Source of the DNA: Ignavibacteria bacterium | Lineage (GTDB): Bacteria > Bacteroidota > Ignavibacteria > Ignavibacteriales > Ignavibacteriaceae | NCBI GenBank assembly: GCA_030684555.1 | Contig: JAUXVN010000088.1 | Location: forward strand, 1 to 64,000 | Reading direction: 5' to 3' | DNA: 64,000 nt | Shown: piece by piece, positions 7,856 through 17,320 of the stretch | Position numbering within the stretch: the stretch's first letter is position 1 | Layout of the letters: each line of letters opens with the position of its first letter | Program-made: the position numbers and the translations under genes | Notes under the pieces: model-generated | Database searches by the model: none | The model's input: only the letters and a program-made list of their open reading frames with translations | What the model was told of the DNA's origin: nothing

Positions 7856-7971
7856 AGACTGTCCCAAAAGTAAAACATTGTTTAATCTGATTCGTTGTGA
7901 TATTGATTAATATGTTTTTTATAAAAATCAAAATATCGAACCGTCTAACAAAATGAGTTTTTGGGACAGGT
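7856..7971. mobile_element. MITE-like imperfect palindrome with IS-type ends
   Basis: About 115 bases between convergent genes. The ends carry an exact 11-bp inverted repeat CTGTCCCAAAA (7859-7869) and TTTTGGGACAG (7959-7969). Pairing continues imperfectly inward for most of the length (for example CATTGTT with a CATTTTGTT counterpart, then GATTCG with GGTTCG). TAAAA occurs just outside both ends (7851-7855 and 7972-7976), a possible target duplication. Termini with CTGTCCCAAAA resemble those of known transposons. There is no coding capacity. It could also serve as a bidirectional terminator. Confidence 0.5.
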
Positions 7972-7990
7972 TAAAATTAGCAAGATTCAA

Positions 7991-9790
7991 TTAGTAATTA
8001 TTAAGCCGCTTTTCTAAGTCATTCAATTCATCAATCAATTCTTTTGGTAATCTTTCACCAAACTGTCCATAAAATTCCCGGATTTCTTTTGTATCGGTTA
8101 ACCAACCATCTTTATCAACATTAAGAATTGCTTTAAGTTGAGTTTCAGAAATTTCTAAACCACTAATATCAATGGCTCCATCAGAAGGTAAATAACCGAT
8201 TGGAGTTTCTATCGCAAGATCTTCTCCGTCAATTCGTTCAAAAATCCATTTTAGAACACGAATATTATCACCAAATCCAGGCCAAATGAATTTACCTTTT
8301 TCATCTTTTCTAAACCAGTTAACTGAAAAGAACTTCGGAAGTTTTTCTATTTCGGTTCGATGCATAAAACTTAACCAATGATCAAAATAGTCAGCCATAT
8401 TGTATCCACAAAATGGTAACATTGCAAAGGGATCACGCCGTACATTTCCAATTTTTCCTTCTGCAGCTGCTGTTTGTTCTGACGAAACTATGGAACCTAA
8501 GAAGACTCCGTTATGCCAATCAAATGCTTCAAAAACAAGAGGAATAGAGGTGGCTCTTCTTCCGCCAAATAGAATTGCTGATATTGGAACACCTTCGGGA
8601 TCTTCCCATTTTGGATCAATCACAGGGCATTGATTTGCGGGTGTAGTGAATCTACTGTTAGGATGGGCAGCAGGAGTTTTGCTTTCAAAAGTCCATTCAT
8701 TTCCTCTCCAGTCTGTAAGTTTTTCAGGTTTTTCATTTGTTAGTCCTTCCCACCAAACATCACCATCAGGAGTTAGAGCAACATTTGTGAATATTGAATT
8801 AGCCTGGAGTGATAGGATTGCGTTAGGATTAGTCTCCATTGAAGTCCCCGGTGCAACACCAAAAAATCCTGCTTCAGGATTAATTGCATATAGTCTGCCA
8901 TCTTTACCAAATTTCATCCAAGCAATATCATCACCAACAGTTTCCACTTTCCAACCGGGGAGGGAAGGTGTTAACATTGCAAGATTCGTTTTGCCGCAAG
9001 CACTTGGAAATGCAGCCGCAATATATTTTTTCTCTCCTTCAGGATTTGTTATTCCTAAAATCAACATATGATCGGCAAGCCAGCCTTCCTCTCGTGCCAT
9101 ATGTGAAGCTATTCTTAATGCAAAACATTTTTTCCCTAACAATGCATTTCCACCATAACCGCTGCCGTATGACCAAATTGATTTTTCTGCAGGGAAGTGA
9201 ACTATATATTTATTTTCACCATTACATGGCCATGGTACATCACTTTCACCTTCTTGTAATGGTGCACCGATTGAATGGAGACATGGAACAAAATTACCAT
9301 CTCCAAGTATTTCAAGAACTTTTTTCCCAACACGCGTCATTATGTGCATGTTACAAACAACATAAGGAGAATCCGATATTTCAACACCTATATGTGCAAT
9401 ATCACTCCCCAAAGGTCCCATACTAAAAGGAATAACATACATAGTTCTTCCTTTCATGCAGCCTCTGAATAATGAGATCATTTTTTCTTTCATTTCTTTT
9501 GGGTGAACCCAATTATTGGTTGGGCCGGTATCTTCTTGATTTTCTGTACAAATAAAAGTTCTATCTTCAACGCGGGCAACATCGGCGGGGTCTGACTTGC
9601 AATAATAGCTGTTTGGTTTGATATTCTCATTCAATTTTATGAATGTACCGTTTTTTACCATCTCTTCAGCTAATCGGTCAAATTCTTGTGGTGAGCCGTC
9701 ACACCAATAAATCACATCAGGGGTACAAAGCTCTTTAACTTCTTTAACCCACTTAATTAATTTTTGATTTGTTGTCATTTGAGTTAACAT
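7991..9790 (-). CDS. pckG: Phosphoenolpyruvate carboxykinase (GTP)
   Basis: 599 residues, full length for the GTP-dependent family. It converts oxaloacetate and GTP to phosphoenolpyruvate, CO2 and GDP in gluconeogenesis or anaplerosis. The family P-loop [15 protein letters not shown] contains the reactive cysteine typical of the GTP enzyme. Other signatures include [20 protein letters not shown], the [15 protein letters not shown] segment and the [12 protein letters not shown] stretch. ATG 9790 is preferred because GGAAA lies just upstream; a second ATG is four codons in. The gene is monocistronic and the product cytoplasmic. Confidence 0.97.
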   Translation of the reverse strand: MLTQMTTNQKLIKWVKEVKELCTPDVIYWCDGSPQEFDRLAEEMVKNGTFIKLNENIKPNSYYCKSDPADVARVEDRTFICTENQEDTGPTNNWVHPKEMKEKMISLFRGCMKGRTMYVIPFSMGPLGSDIAHIGVEISDSPYVVCNMHIMTRVGKKVLEILGDGNFVPCLHSIGAPLQEGESDVPWPCNGENKYIVHFPAEKSIWSYGSGYGGNALLGKKCFALRIASHMAREEGWLADHMLILGITNPEGEKKYIAAAFPSACGKTNLAMLTPSLPGWKVETVGDDIAWMKFGKDGRLYAINPEAGFFGVAPGTSMETNPNAILSLQANSIFTNVALTPDGDVWWEGLTNEKPEKLTDWRGNEWTFESKTPAAHPNSRFTTPANQCPVIDPKWEDPEGVPISAILFGGRRATSIPLVFEAFDWHNGVFLGSIVSSEQTAAAEGKIGNVRRDPFAMLPFCGYNMADYFDHWLSFMHRTEIEKLPKFFSVNWFRKDEKGKFIWPGFGDNIRVLKWIFERIDGEDLAIETPIGYLPSDGAIDISGLEISETQLKAILNVDKDGWLTDTKEIREFYGQFGERLPKELIDELNDLEKRLNNY

Positions 9791-10089
9791 ATATTTCCTT
9801 TCGGTTTAAGTAATTTACATTTTAATAAGGTATGAATTTAACTATATACTCCTTGAACTAATCTTATATCATTTACGTCTGATTGTTTAGAATAATTCGA
9901 GTGATTGTTATACACTTTTATTACAGAAGATTGTTAAAAGAATAAAATCTCAAAATCGAAAACTATTTAATAAACATCTTTTATGAAAACGATAAGATGC
10001 AAAACATTAGTCATATAAAACAATGCCATCAAGTCTTTATTTCAAGACGACTTAATGAATAAAGAAATTTAGATCCGATTACAAAGATT
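9791..10089. other. Intergenic region with no gene seen
   Basis: About 300 AT-rich bases separate two minus-strand genes. I see no open frame, RNA or repeat. A weak hairpin around 10030-10045 lacks a T tract. The pckG promoter must lie here, but no consensus element is evident. Confidence 0.5.
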
Positions 10090-11367
10090 CTATTTTTTTA
10101 CTGAAGTTATTTTGTTATAAATCCACATTAATATTGCAGCGATAACCCCAACAGAACCAATGATCAGAAATACCATTCCCGGATTCTGTGCATCGGTTGC
10201 AAAAGTTTTATAAGTCCAACCCCCAAAAGTACCACCAACTAACCAGGCAATTGCGATAGGTAAAAAAGCAAATCCCTGGAATAATGCTGCTTGACCTTTT
10301 GGTGCTAAGTCGGCAAGATATTCATAGAATCTTGGAGCTTGAGTTTGTTCACCGATAGAGAAAATAAAAATTGTTGCAATTATCAATCCGATTCCAACAG
10401 TGAATCCCATCATATCTGCAAAGTAAAGTAATAACCAGCTTAGTGCGGCAAAGATAAATCCAACCATGATTGAATTTGGTGTCGATAAATTTTTAGTGAG
10501 TCTGTTTATAGGAATTTGCAGTAGAATAATTGTCCAGGCTCCGACTGAAAGGACTAATTCAATTGGTGCTTCGGGTGAGATATAATCAGAAACATAAAAT
10601 GGGAGGATGATAAAAAATTCCCAAAATACTATCCAATAAAGAGCAAAGAGTAAAAGAAAGAACATAAACTTTACATTTTTAACAACTGTTATTAAGTTAT
10701 TAACAATTGTAAAAAAATCATCCTTTTTCTCGACGGATGTAACTTCAGGTTCCTTAAAAAATACCAACGTTGTGAAAAACATCAATGCACAACTCAAAGC
10801 TGATACGAGATAGACAAATTCAATACCGAACGAATCTCTTACAAAAAAAGCAAGCAACGGACCGATGGCAGCTCCAATATTTACTAACCAATAATATATT
10901 GCATAGCCAAGCGATTTTGTTTCGTGAGTGGTCGTTAATGCAACTGTTCCTAATACACTCGGTTTAATAAAAGAGCCGCCGATCGCAGTAAATATTAATA
11001 TTATAGTTAATATGTAAAATAAATTAGAATCAGAATACCAACTTGAAAATATTTCCATTCCTGTTGATCCGATTAGAAAATATCCTATAGCGAGAATAAA
11101 AAATGCGAAAGAGAAAGCTTTTTTAAATCCGAATTTATCAGCAAGTGCCCCTGCAAAAATGGGAAGGAAATAAATCAAACCTCCAAAAATAGAAGATAAC
11201 TGTCCCGTTTCAACTTCATCAAATTTGAGGTGATCTCTTAGGAATACACTCAGAATTGTTGCTTGTCCATAATAAGCTAATCTTTCAAAAAGCTCCATTC
11301 CATTAGCGACCCAAAATGAAGTTAAAAAACCGTTTTTTAGTTTTGACAGAGAATTGGAAATATTCAT
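10090..11367 (-). CDS. POT/PTR2-like proton-coupled major facilitator transporter
   Basis: About 425 residues with twelve hydrophobic segments. Transmembrane segment 1 carries ELFERLAYYG, the ExxER motif that defines proton-dependent oligopeptide (POT) transporters and is used in proton coupling. The MFS loop GALADKFGFKKA follows. A charged loop in the middle (VEKKDD) separates two bundles. The protein likely imports small peptides or a related solute, but the POT match beyond the first helices is loose and the substrate is unknown. ATG 11367 with AAGGA upstream is preferred to an in-frame GTG one codon earlier. It is divergent from the PASTA gene. Confidence 0.82.
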   Translation of the reverse strand: MNISNSLSKLKNGFLTSFWVANGMELFERLAYYGQATILSVFLRDHLKFDEVETGQLSSIFGGLIYFLPIFAGALADKFGFKKAFSFAFFILAIGYFLIGSTGMEIFSSWYSDSNLFYILTIILIFTAIGGSFIKPSVLGTVALTTTHETKSLGYAIYYWLVNIGAAIGPLLAFFVRDSFGIEFVYLVSALSCALMFFTTLVFFKEPEVTSVEKKDDFFTIVNNLITVVKNVKFMFFLLLFALYWIVFWEFFIILPFYVSDYISPEAPIELVLSVGAWTIILLQIPINRLTKNLSTPNSIMVGFIFAALSWLLLYFADMMGFTVGIGLIIATIFIFSIGEQTQAPRFYEYLADLAPKGQAALFQGFAFLPIAIAWLVGGTFGGWTYKTFATDAQNPGMVFLIIGSVGVIAAILMWIYNKITSVKK

Positions 11368-11534
11368 CACAAATCCTTAGGCTTATGAAAACAAATAAAT
11401 TCGTTTAAGGTAAAAAAAATGAATTACAAATATTGGAACTACGATTTGAAGAATTAAAACATGAGGTCATTTTCTCAAATCGATTAATATGAATCAAATA
11501 TATATCATTGATCCTTTTTTTCATAATAAAAGTT

Positions 11535-11565
11535 TTGAATGTTGAAAGGTCAATTGATATATTTG
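11535..11565 (+). promoter_or_regulatory. Bacteroidota-type promoter of the PASTA-rpe-nagA operon
   Basis: TTG (11535-11537, within TTTTG), a 20-base spacer and TATATTTG (11558-11565) fit the TTG-N17-23-TAnnTTTG consensus, with the same spacer as the tRNA-Leu promoter. The ATG at 11571 is only 5 bases beyond the -7 element, so transcription would begin at or next to the start codon, giving a leaderless or nearly leaderless mRNA. Confidence 0.55.
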
Positions 11566-11570
11566 TATCA

Positions 11571-12329
11571 ATGAAAAATATATTCAAAACTCCGATTGTT
11601 AAAACTCTTCTGATAATCTTTATCGGGATAAATATTATACTTTTATCAGTAAACTTTTTTTTGATGCCATGGTATGTAAAACTCCCTGAAGTTAAAGTCC
11701 CGCGTGTATTAGGGGAGTCAGAGTACTCCGCAATACAATCTTTAACTGAGGCAGGATTGACTCCAATACTTGGGGATACTGTATATAATGACAAACATGC
11801 GAAAGGAACAATTGTTCTTCAAAAACCGAAAGCAGGTGAGGTAGTAAAAGAGGGTAGAAGAATATATCTGGTTGTAAGTGGTGGGGAACAATCTGTTTAT
11901 GTTCCATTATTACGCGGTAAATCATTGAGAGATGCAAAATTTGCATTGGATAGAATTGGTTTGAAATTGGGTGAAGTAAACGAACAACCTTCAAATACCC
12001 CAAAAGATATTGTAATTGATCAGCAATTTTTATCTGGAACTCCATTGAAAAAAGGGAAGACAATAAGTTTAACAATTAGTATCGGAAGTGAAGAAGGAAA
12101 TATCGAAGTTCCGGATTTGGTAGGGAGATCATTTGCTGAAGCTGAAAGAATATTGAATGGAATGTTATTACGAGTTGGTCAAGTTAGTTATCAACCTTCA
12201 TTCTCATTATTACCAAATACAATAATTGACCAATATCCAAGTAGAGGAACAAAGTTAAGCGAAGGGGATAAAGTTGACCTCTTTGTTACAAAAAATGTCG
12301 AAACAACAGATGAAATAAACTTAGATTAA
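11571..12329 (+). CDS. Membrane-anchored protein with three PASTA domains
   Basis: About 252 residues. A short basic N-terminus and one membrane helix (about 10-32) are followed by three PASTA repeats. These start near VKVPRVLG (about 43), VYVPLLRG (about 112) and IEVPDLVG (about 180). Each ends in a pattern such as GxxVxLxVS. PASTA domains bind uncrosslinked peptidoglycan or muropeptides and usually occur on serine/threonine kinases or PBPs; here there is no kinase or transpeptidase domain. The C-terminus would be periplasmic. The gene opens the rpe-nagA-folP-cdaA cluster. ATG 11571 is chosen over an in-frame TTG at 11508 because of the promoter position and the membrane helix. Confidence 0.88.
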   Translation: MKNIFKTPIVKTLLIIFIGINIILLSVNFFLMPWYVKLPEVKVPRVLGESEYSAIQSLTEAGLTPILGDTVYNDKHAKGTIVLQKPKAGEVVKEGRRIYLVVSGGEQSVYVPLLRGKSLRDAKFALDRIGLKLGEVNEQPSNTPKDIVIDQQFLSGTPLKKGKTISLTISIGSEEGNIEVPDLVGRSFAEAERILNGMLLRVGQVSYQPSFSLLPNTIIDQYPSRGTKLSEGDKVDLFVTKNVETTDEINLD

Positions 12330-12332
12330 AAT

Positions 12333-12989
12333 ATGAAAATAATAGCCCCATCTATACTATCAGCAGATTTTTCAATATTAAAGGATCAAATTAAGCAAAC
12401 CGAAATTGGTGGTGCCGGATGGATCCATTGTGATGTTATGGATGGTCAGTTTGTGCCTAACATAACTTTTGGTACGGTTGTAATTGATGCTGCAAAAAAA
12501 TCGACCTCACTACCTCTTGATGTTCATTTAATGATTAAGAATCCCGATAGTTTAATTCCAAACTTTATTAATGCAGGAGCATCATATATAACTGTTCATA
12601 TAGAAGAAGTAGTTCACATACATAGAACACTTCAAAAAATTAAAGAGTTAGGGGCAAAACCAGGTCTTGTTTTAAATCCGTCAACCCCATTAAATTTATC
12701 ATTTGAAGTGTTGGAAGAAATCGATTTATTATTATTAATGTCCGTTAATCCCGGATTTGGCGGACAAAGTTTTATTAAGAATGTATTACGTAAAATCGAA
12801 GAAGCCGCAAATTACCGTGAGAAGAAAAATTTAAAATATCTCATCGAAGTTGATGGTGGTGTAACGAAGAATAATATTAAAGATATATCCAATGCAGGAT
12901 GCGATGTTTTTGTTGCCGGTTCATCCATCTTTCATTCAGAAAATATAACAATCGCAACTCAAGAACTATTAACGATGATAAAAGAATAA
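12333..12989 (+). CDS. rpe: Ribulose-phosphate 3-epimerase
   Basis: 218 residues, full length for this TIM-barrel enzyme, which interconverts ribulose 5-phosphate and xylulose 5-phosphate in the pentose phosphate pathway. Typical elements are APSILSADFSILKDQI, the metal-binding HCDVMDGQFVPNITFG segment, LDVHLMIKNPD, LLLMSVNPGFGGQSF and IEVDGGV near the phosphate site. It starts 3 bases after the PASTA gene stop, so the two are co-transcribed. The product is cytoplasmic. Confidence 0.97.
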   Translation: MKIIAPSILSADFSILKDQIKQTEIGGAGWIHCDVMDGQFVPNITFGTVVIDAAKKSTSLPLDVHLMIKNPDSLIPNFINAGASYITVHIEEVVHIHRTLQKIKELGAKPGLVLNPSTPLNLSFEVLEEIDLLLLMSVNPGFGGQSFIKNVLRKIEEAANYREKKNLKYLIEVDGGVTKNNIKDISNAGCDVFVAGSSIFHSENITIATQELLTMIKE

Positions 12990-13002
12990 AGTAGGTGATA
13001 AA

Positions 13003-14157
13003 GTGAAATTTGCATTAATCGGTGGTAAAATTGTTACACCATTCAGAATTGTAAACAATGGTGTTATCGTAATTGAAGATGGAGTTATATCAGAATTAGG
13101 TAAAAGTGATGTTGCAATCCCGGATGGATGTGAAGTGTTTGATGTAAGTGGTAAAACAATTACACCCGGGTTCGTTGATTTACTTGTACACGGTGGCGGT
13201 GGTTACGGTTTTGCTGATGAAGGTAATGAAAGTATTAAAAAAGTAAGTGAGTATTTTCTTAGAAATGGATCTACAACTGTACTTGGCTCTCTTTTTGCTA
13301 AACCACATCAACAATTACTTGATGATTTGAGTCGTCTCTCTAAATATATTTTGGAAAATCCTAATTCGAATATATATGGAATCCACATGGAGGGTCCCTA
13401 TTTGAATCCTGAATTAAAGGGAGCGATGAATGAAAACTATTTATGGAAACCTACAGTAGAATCATGGGAAGCAATGTGGGAAGCATCGCAAGGGCTTATA
13501 AAGATTATGACTATAGCACCTGAATTACCGGGTGCTATCGAGGTAATGCGGGCAGCTGCAAAAAAAGGAGTAGTACTTTCAATTGGACATTCAATGGCTA
13601 GTTATGATGAAATCGAATTAGCAATTGATAATGGTGCTGCACATGTTACACACATATTTAACGCAATGCGACCGTTTCATCATCGTCATCCGGGAGTAAT
13701 ACTCGGAGCACTTTTAAGAAATGAATTAAAAATAGAATTGATAGCCGACAAATTGCATGTACATCCAGCAGTCATGGAACTATTACTAAAACTTAAAGGT
13801 GCAAATGGTATCATACTTATTACAGATTCAATTCGTGCAGGTGGAATGCATGCAGGAGAATATGAATTTGCTGATCAAAAAGTTTACATGAAAGACCAGA
13901 GAGCATATTTGGAGGATGGAACATTAGCCGGCAGCACTTTAACATTGAATATTGCGATAAGAAACCTCGTTGAAACTGCAAATGCAAAACTTCCTGAGGC
14001 AGTTAGAATGGCATCACTCAACGGTGCTAAAGTTTTAAATATTGAAAACCGAAAAGGAATTCTTGCTGTTGGAAAAGTTGCAGATATTACTGTAATGAAT
14101 GATAACTATGAAGTTGAAATGACTATAATAAAAGGAAATATCGGTTATAAAAAATAA
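13003..14157 (+). CDS. nagA: N-acetylglucosamine-6-phosphate deacetylase
   Basis: 384 residues of the amidohydrolase superfamily. It removes acetate from GlcNAc-6-phosphate in amino sugar and cell-wall recycling. Diagnostic stretches are TPGFVDLLVHGGGGYGFAD, GIHMEGPYLNPELKGAMNE (metal ligand Glu), LSIGHSMASYDE, THIFNAMRPFHHRHPG and ITDSIRAGGM with the catalytic Asp. The start is GTG 13003, preceded by an AGGTGAT sequence. No nagB or sugar transporter is nearby, so the role in recycling is inferred. Confidence 0.95.
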   Translation: MKFALIGGKIVTPFRIVNNGVIVIEDGVISELGKSDVAIPDGCEVFDVSGKTITPGFVDLLVHGGGGYGFADEGNESIKKVSEYFLRNGSTTVLGSLFAKPHQQLLDDLSRLSKYILENPNSNIYGIHMEGPYLNPELKGAMNENYLWKPTVESWEAMWEASQGLIKIMTIAPELPGAIEVMRAAAKKGVVLSIGHSMASYDEIELAIDNGAAHVTHIFNAMRPFHHRHPGVILGALLRNELKIELIADKLHVHPAVMELLLKLKGANGIILITDSIRAGGMHAGEYEFADQKVYMKDQRAYLEDGTLAGSTLTLNIAIRNLVETANAKLPEAVRMASLNGAKVLNIENRKGILAVGKVADITVMNDNYEVEMTIIKGNIGYKK

Positions 14158-14164
14158 ATCTGAT

Positions 14165-15025
14165 TTGTCTGTTAATAATGTTGTTGACTCCTTAATCTAT
14201 AAAATTGGCGACAAAGATTTCCGTTTTAATATAAATTATATTATGGGAGTCGTTAATGTGACACCTGATTCCTTCTCTGACGGAGGGAAATATTACCGGC
14301 TAACAGATGCAGTTGATAAAGCACTAAAATTAATTGATGATGGAGCTGATATTATTGATATTGGGGGTGAGTCAAGTCGACCCGGATCTGAATCAATAAA
14401 TGAATTGGAAGAGATTGAAAGAGTAATACCTGTCATCGAAGCAATATTGAAGGTCAACAAAAACATAGTTATTTCTGTGGATACAACAAAATCCAATGTT
14501 GCCAGATTAGCTTTGGATAAAGGGGCACTCATGGTAAATGATATAAGTGCCGGACAATATGATGAAATGATATTCGAAGTAATCGCTTCTTATACAGCGA
14601 CAGTAGTTTTAATGCATATGAAAGGTAATCCTTCAACTATGCAAATAAACCCGATAGAAAAAGATGTTCTTAGAGTAGTATCTTACTACCTTGCTGAGAG
14701 AGCTAAAGTAGCACAAGAATTTGGAATTGATAAAATTATTTTAGACCCCGGAATTGGTTTTGGAAAAACTGTTAATCAGAATTTCGAATTGTTAAGAGGC
14801 TTAACAAAATTGAATGAAATTGGTTATCCGGTGCTTGTGGGTGTTTCAAAAAAGTCTTTTCTTGGAAAAACATTCAATCTAGAAATAAATGAAAGAGAAA
14901 TTCCAACTCTGATCAGTGAAGTTATTTCAATAATAAATGGTGCAAAGATTATCAGAACACATAATGTAAAAAATGTTTTATATGCAAAAAAGTTAATTGA
15001 GCTTGCAGGCAATAATTATGTTTGA
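14165..15025 (+). CDS. folP: Dihydropteroate synthase
   Basis: About 286 residues. It condenses p-aminobenzoate with dihydropterin pyrophosphate in folate synthesis. Both family signatures are present: IMGVVNVTPDSFSDGGKYY and IIDIGGESSRPGS, followed by ISVDTTKSNVARLAL, LMHMKGNPSTMQ and IILDPGIGFGKT. The proposed start is TTG 14165, 7 bases after the nagA stop; the next ATG (14243) would cut into the first signature strand and is unlikely. The 3' end overlaps cdaA by 8 bases. folP next to cdaA is a recurring arrangement in this group. Confidence 0.94.
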   Translation: MSVNNVVDSLIYKIGDKDFRFNINYIMGVVNVTPDSFSDGGKYYRLTDAVDKALKLIDDGADIIDIGGESSRPGSESINELEEIERVIPVIEAILKVNKNIVISVDTTKSNVARLALDKGALMVNDISAGQYDEMIFEVIASYTATVVLMHMKGNPSTMQINPIEKDVLRVVSYYLAERAKVAQEFGIDKIILDPGIGFGKTVNQNFELLRGLTKLNEIGYPVLVGVSKKSFLGKTFNLEINEREIPTLISEVISIINGAKIIRTHNVKNVLYAKKLIELAGNNYV

Positions 15026-15860
15026 GTTATTTAAAATTGGTTTCCTTTCTTTTCAGTTTTTAGATTTAGTTGATATAGTTATTGTATCTTTTATCCTTTA
15101 CAAACTATATACTCTGCTAAAAGGAACAATCGCCTCTCAAATATTTTTAGGGTTGATGATTGTCCTATTCCTTTCTTTTACATCTCAAGCTGCAAATCTT
15201 AAAGCTTTAAGTTGGCTGTTGAAATTCATAACTGATATCTGGATCATTGCATTTATAATTCTTTTTCAACCTGAGATAAGAAGACTACTTGTAATTCTCG
15301 CTCGTTCACCAATTTTCAGATTGAGTATAAAACCAGAGTCATCTTTGTTTGCACAAATAATTGCTGATGCAGCATATGAGCTTTCTCAACATCAACATGG
15401 TGCTTTAATTATAGTGATTAAATCATCAGGTATTAGAGGTTTCGCAGAAACAGGTGAATTGTTAAATGCCAGATTATCAAAAGATTTATTAACTTCAATA
15501 TTCTTCCCGCGTACATCATTACATGACGGCGCAGTAATAATTAATAATGGTATGATTGAAGCTGCTAGATGCACACTGCCATTATCGGCAACAACCGTAC
15601 TAAATGGCGAATCTCTCGGAATGAGGCATCGTGCAGGAATTGGAATTTCAGAACAGGCGGATGTTCTGAGTATTATTGTTTCAGAAGAAACAGGAGGGAT
15701 ATCAGTTGCTGAAGGTGGAGTGCTTATCAAAGGATTGTCCAAAGAAGCGTTAAAGAAAAAAATAAGTAAAGGGACAAACACAACCCAAAATAAAAATCTT
15801 AAAGAAAAAATATTTGCTTCTATAAAAGAAAAATTCGGAAAGAATTTTGTTAAACAATAA
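15018..15860 (+). CDS. cdaA: Diadenylate cyclase (c-di-AMP synthase), CdaA type
   Basis: About 280 residues. An N-terminal membrane part with about three helices (roughly residues 10-90) is followed by a DAC (DisA_N) domain. The catalytic motifs are present: DGA in TSLHDGAVII and RHR in GMRHRAGIG. The enzyme makes c-di-AMP from two ATP at the membrane; this messenger controls K+ uptake and turgor in many bacteria. ATG 15018 is preferred over an in-frame ATG at 14997 because it directly precedes the membrane region and overlaps folP by only 8 bases. No cdaR or phosphodiesterase gene is seen in the window. Confidence 0.94.
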   Translation: MFELFKIGFLSFQFLDLVDIVIVSFILYKLYTLLKGTIASQIFLGLMIVLFLSFTSQAANLKALSWLLKFITDIWIIAFIILFQPEIRRLLVILARSPIFRLSIKPESSLFAQIIADAAYELSQHQHGALIIVIKSSGIRGFAETGELLNARLSKDLLTSIFFPRTSLHDGAVIINNGMIEAARCTLPLSATTVLNGESLGMRHRAGIGISEQADVLSIIVSEETGGISVAEGGVLIKGLSKEALKKKISKGTNTTQNKNLKEKIFASIKEKFGKNFVKQ

Positions 15861-16509
15861 AATTGTGGCAGTGATTCCGTTTTTCAACGAAGAAGAGAGA
15901 ATTGTTGAAGTTGTAACAAAGACTGCAAAATATGTTGATCTAATTATTGCTGTAGATGATGGTTCGATGGATAAAAGTAGTGATATGATTAGTCAACTAA
16001 ATCTTCCAATTATAATTATTGGAAATGGTATTAATGAAGGAAAGGGAAGTGCTTTAAAAAAAGGTTTTATGAAAAGTATTGAACTAAACAGCTTCTTTAC
16101 AATAACTCTTGATGCCGATTTACAACATCCACCTGAACTAATACCTCAATTTATAAATGAATCTAAAAACTTTGACATAGTAATAGGTAATAGAAGAAAA
16201 AGTAAAAGCGATATGCCAACTCACAGAAGATTGAGTAATCAGATAACTTCATTTCTTCTTTCTAAAAAAACAGATTATAAAATTCTTGATAGTCAATGTG
16301 GATATCGTCTATACAAAACTGAAATACTTAAAAATATTATGACAAGTTTTAACGGATTCGAAGCAGAAAGTGAAATAATTGTTAATGCTTCATATCAAAA
16401 ATTGAAAATAGGATTCCTAACAATTCCTACTATTTACGGGACAGAAAAAAGTAAAATGCGTCCATTTAATGCTATTATTGGATTCTTGAAAGTATTATTT
16501 TTCAGGTAG
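15847..16509 (+). CDS. Family 2 glycosyltransferase
   Basis: 220 residues with a GT-A fold. It opens with VAVIPFFNEEERI, followed by AVDDGSMDKS (nucleotide-sugar binding) and the metal-binding LDADLQHPPEL (a DxD-like motif). QCGYRLYK and a GFEAESEI acceptor-side motif resemble dolichol-phosphate-mannose or undecaprenyl-phosphate glycosyltransferases. No C-terminal membrane segment of the GtrB type is clear. The start is TTG 15847, overlapping cdaA by 14 bases; GTG 15865 is an alternative. It probably transfers sugar to a lipid carrier for envelope glycans; the substrate is unknown. Confidence 0.88.
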   Translation: MLNNKIVAVIPFFNEEERIVEVVTKTAKYVDLIIAVDDGSMDKSSDMISQLNLPIIIIGNGINEGKGSALKKGFMKSIELNSFFTITLDADLQHPPELIPQFINESKNFDIVIGNRRKSKSDMPTHRRLSNQITSFLLSKKTDYKILDSQCGYRLYKTEILKNIMTSFNGFEAESEIIVNASYQKLKIGFLTIPTIYGTEKSKMRPFNAIIGFLKVLFFR

Positions 16510-16544
16510 AAATAATTCACTGTTTAACATGAAAGGGAATTAAT

Positions 16545-17222
16545 ATGCGATTAAGATATTTTTCACATTCAGCATGTCAAATAACCACCGATGACAATAT
16601 CAAAATTCTGATTGATCCATTTTTAGATAATAATCCAACATCACCGGTTAAATCAAAAGATGTGGATGCTGATTTCATAATTTTAAGCCATGCTCATGGT
16701 GATCATACCGGTGATTCTGAATCGATTGCAAAAAGATGTGGTTCCACTTTCATTTGTGTAAATGAACTGGCAAATTATTATGCTGAGAAAGGGTTTGAAG
16801 TTCATAATATGCATATCGGCGGATCACATAAATTTTCATTTGGAAAAGTAAAGTTTACAATAGCTCATCATGGTTCGGTTACAAATGATAGCGTTTATGG
16901 AGGTGAACCAGCAGGAATAATAATTAATTCTTGCGGAAAAACAATTTACCATACAGGCGATACCGGTCTTTTCTTAGATATGAAATTAATTGGCGAAATG
17001 AATAAAATTGATTATATGCTTTTACCGATTGGTGATAATTTTACAATGGGAATAGATGATGCAATTAAGGCTGTCGAATTTGTGAAACCTTCTATTGCAA
17101 TTCCTATTCATTATAATACCTTCCCGGTTATAGAAGCTAATCCGGAAGAGTTTAGAGAAAAAGCAGCAAAAATTGGGTTTAAGGTACGAGTTCTAGAGTT
17201 CGGTGAGGAAATAGAATTATAG
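16545..17222 (+). CDS. Metal-dependent hydrolase, UPF0173 (metallo-beta-lactamase fold)
   Basis: 225 residues, typical for UPF0173. The beta-lactamase-like metal site HxHxDH is seen as SHAHGDHTGD, with further ligands in AHHGSVTND, YHTGDTGLF and PIHYNTFPVIE. It opens with MRLRYFSHSACQI, the usual family start. The product is cytoplasmic. The physiological substrate of this family is not established. It follows the glycosyltransferase with a 35-base gap and an AAAGGG sequence before the ATG. Confidence 0.93.
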   Translation: MRLRYFSHSACQITTDDNIKILIDPFLDNNPTSPVKSKDVDADFIILSHAHGDHTGDSESIAKRCGSTFICVNELANYYAEKGFEVHNMHIGGSHKFSFGKVKFTIAHHGSVTNDSVYGGEPAGIIINSCGKTIYHTGDTGLFLDMKLIGEMNKIDYMLLPIGDNFTMGIDDAIKAVEFVKPSIAIPIHYNTFPVIEANPEEFREKAAKIGFKVRVLEFGEEIEL

Positions 17223-17320
17223 AAATTTTAGAATTCCTTTTTATAACAGTACAAAATGAGTAAATTTATTTTCGAAATTTTATTACAGTCCTCAAAATAT
17301 TAGTTAAGGTTTTTTAGTTA

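Noticed and set aside
8884-9426. A 180-codon plus-strand open frame opposite pckG
   Set aside because: It lies wholly antisense to a highly conserved enzyme gene and its product has no domain or signal; a shadow frame.
10025-10050. Hairpin downstream of the POT transporter gene
   Set aside because: Five-base stem (GTCTT/AAGAC) without a following T run on the minus strand.
17223-17320. parS site upstream of parA
   Set aside because: No sequence like TGTTTCACGTGAAACA is present; the only CACGTG noticed (near 56597) lies in trpS and lacks the flanking arms.
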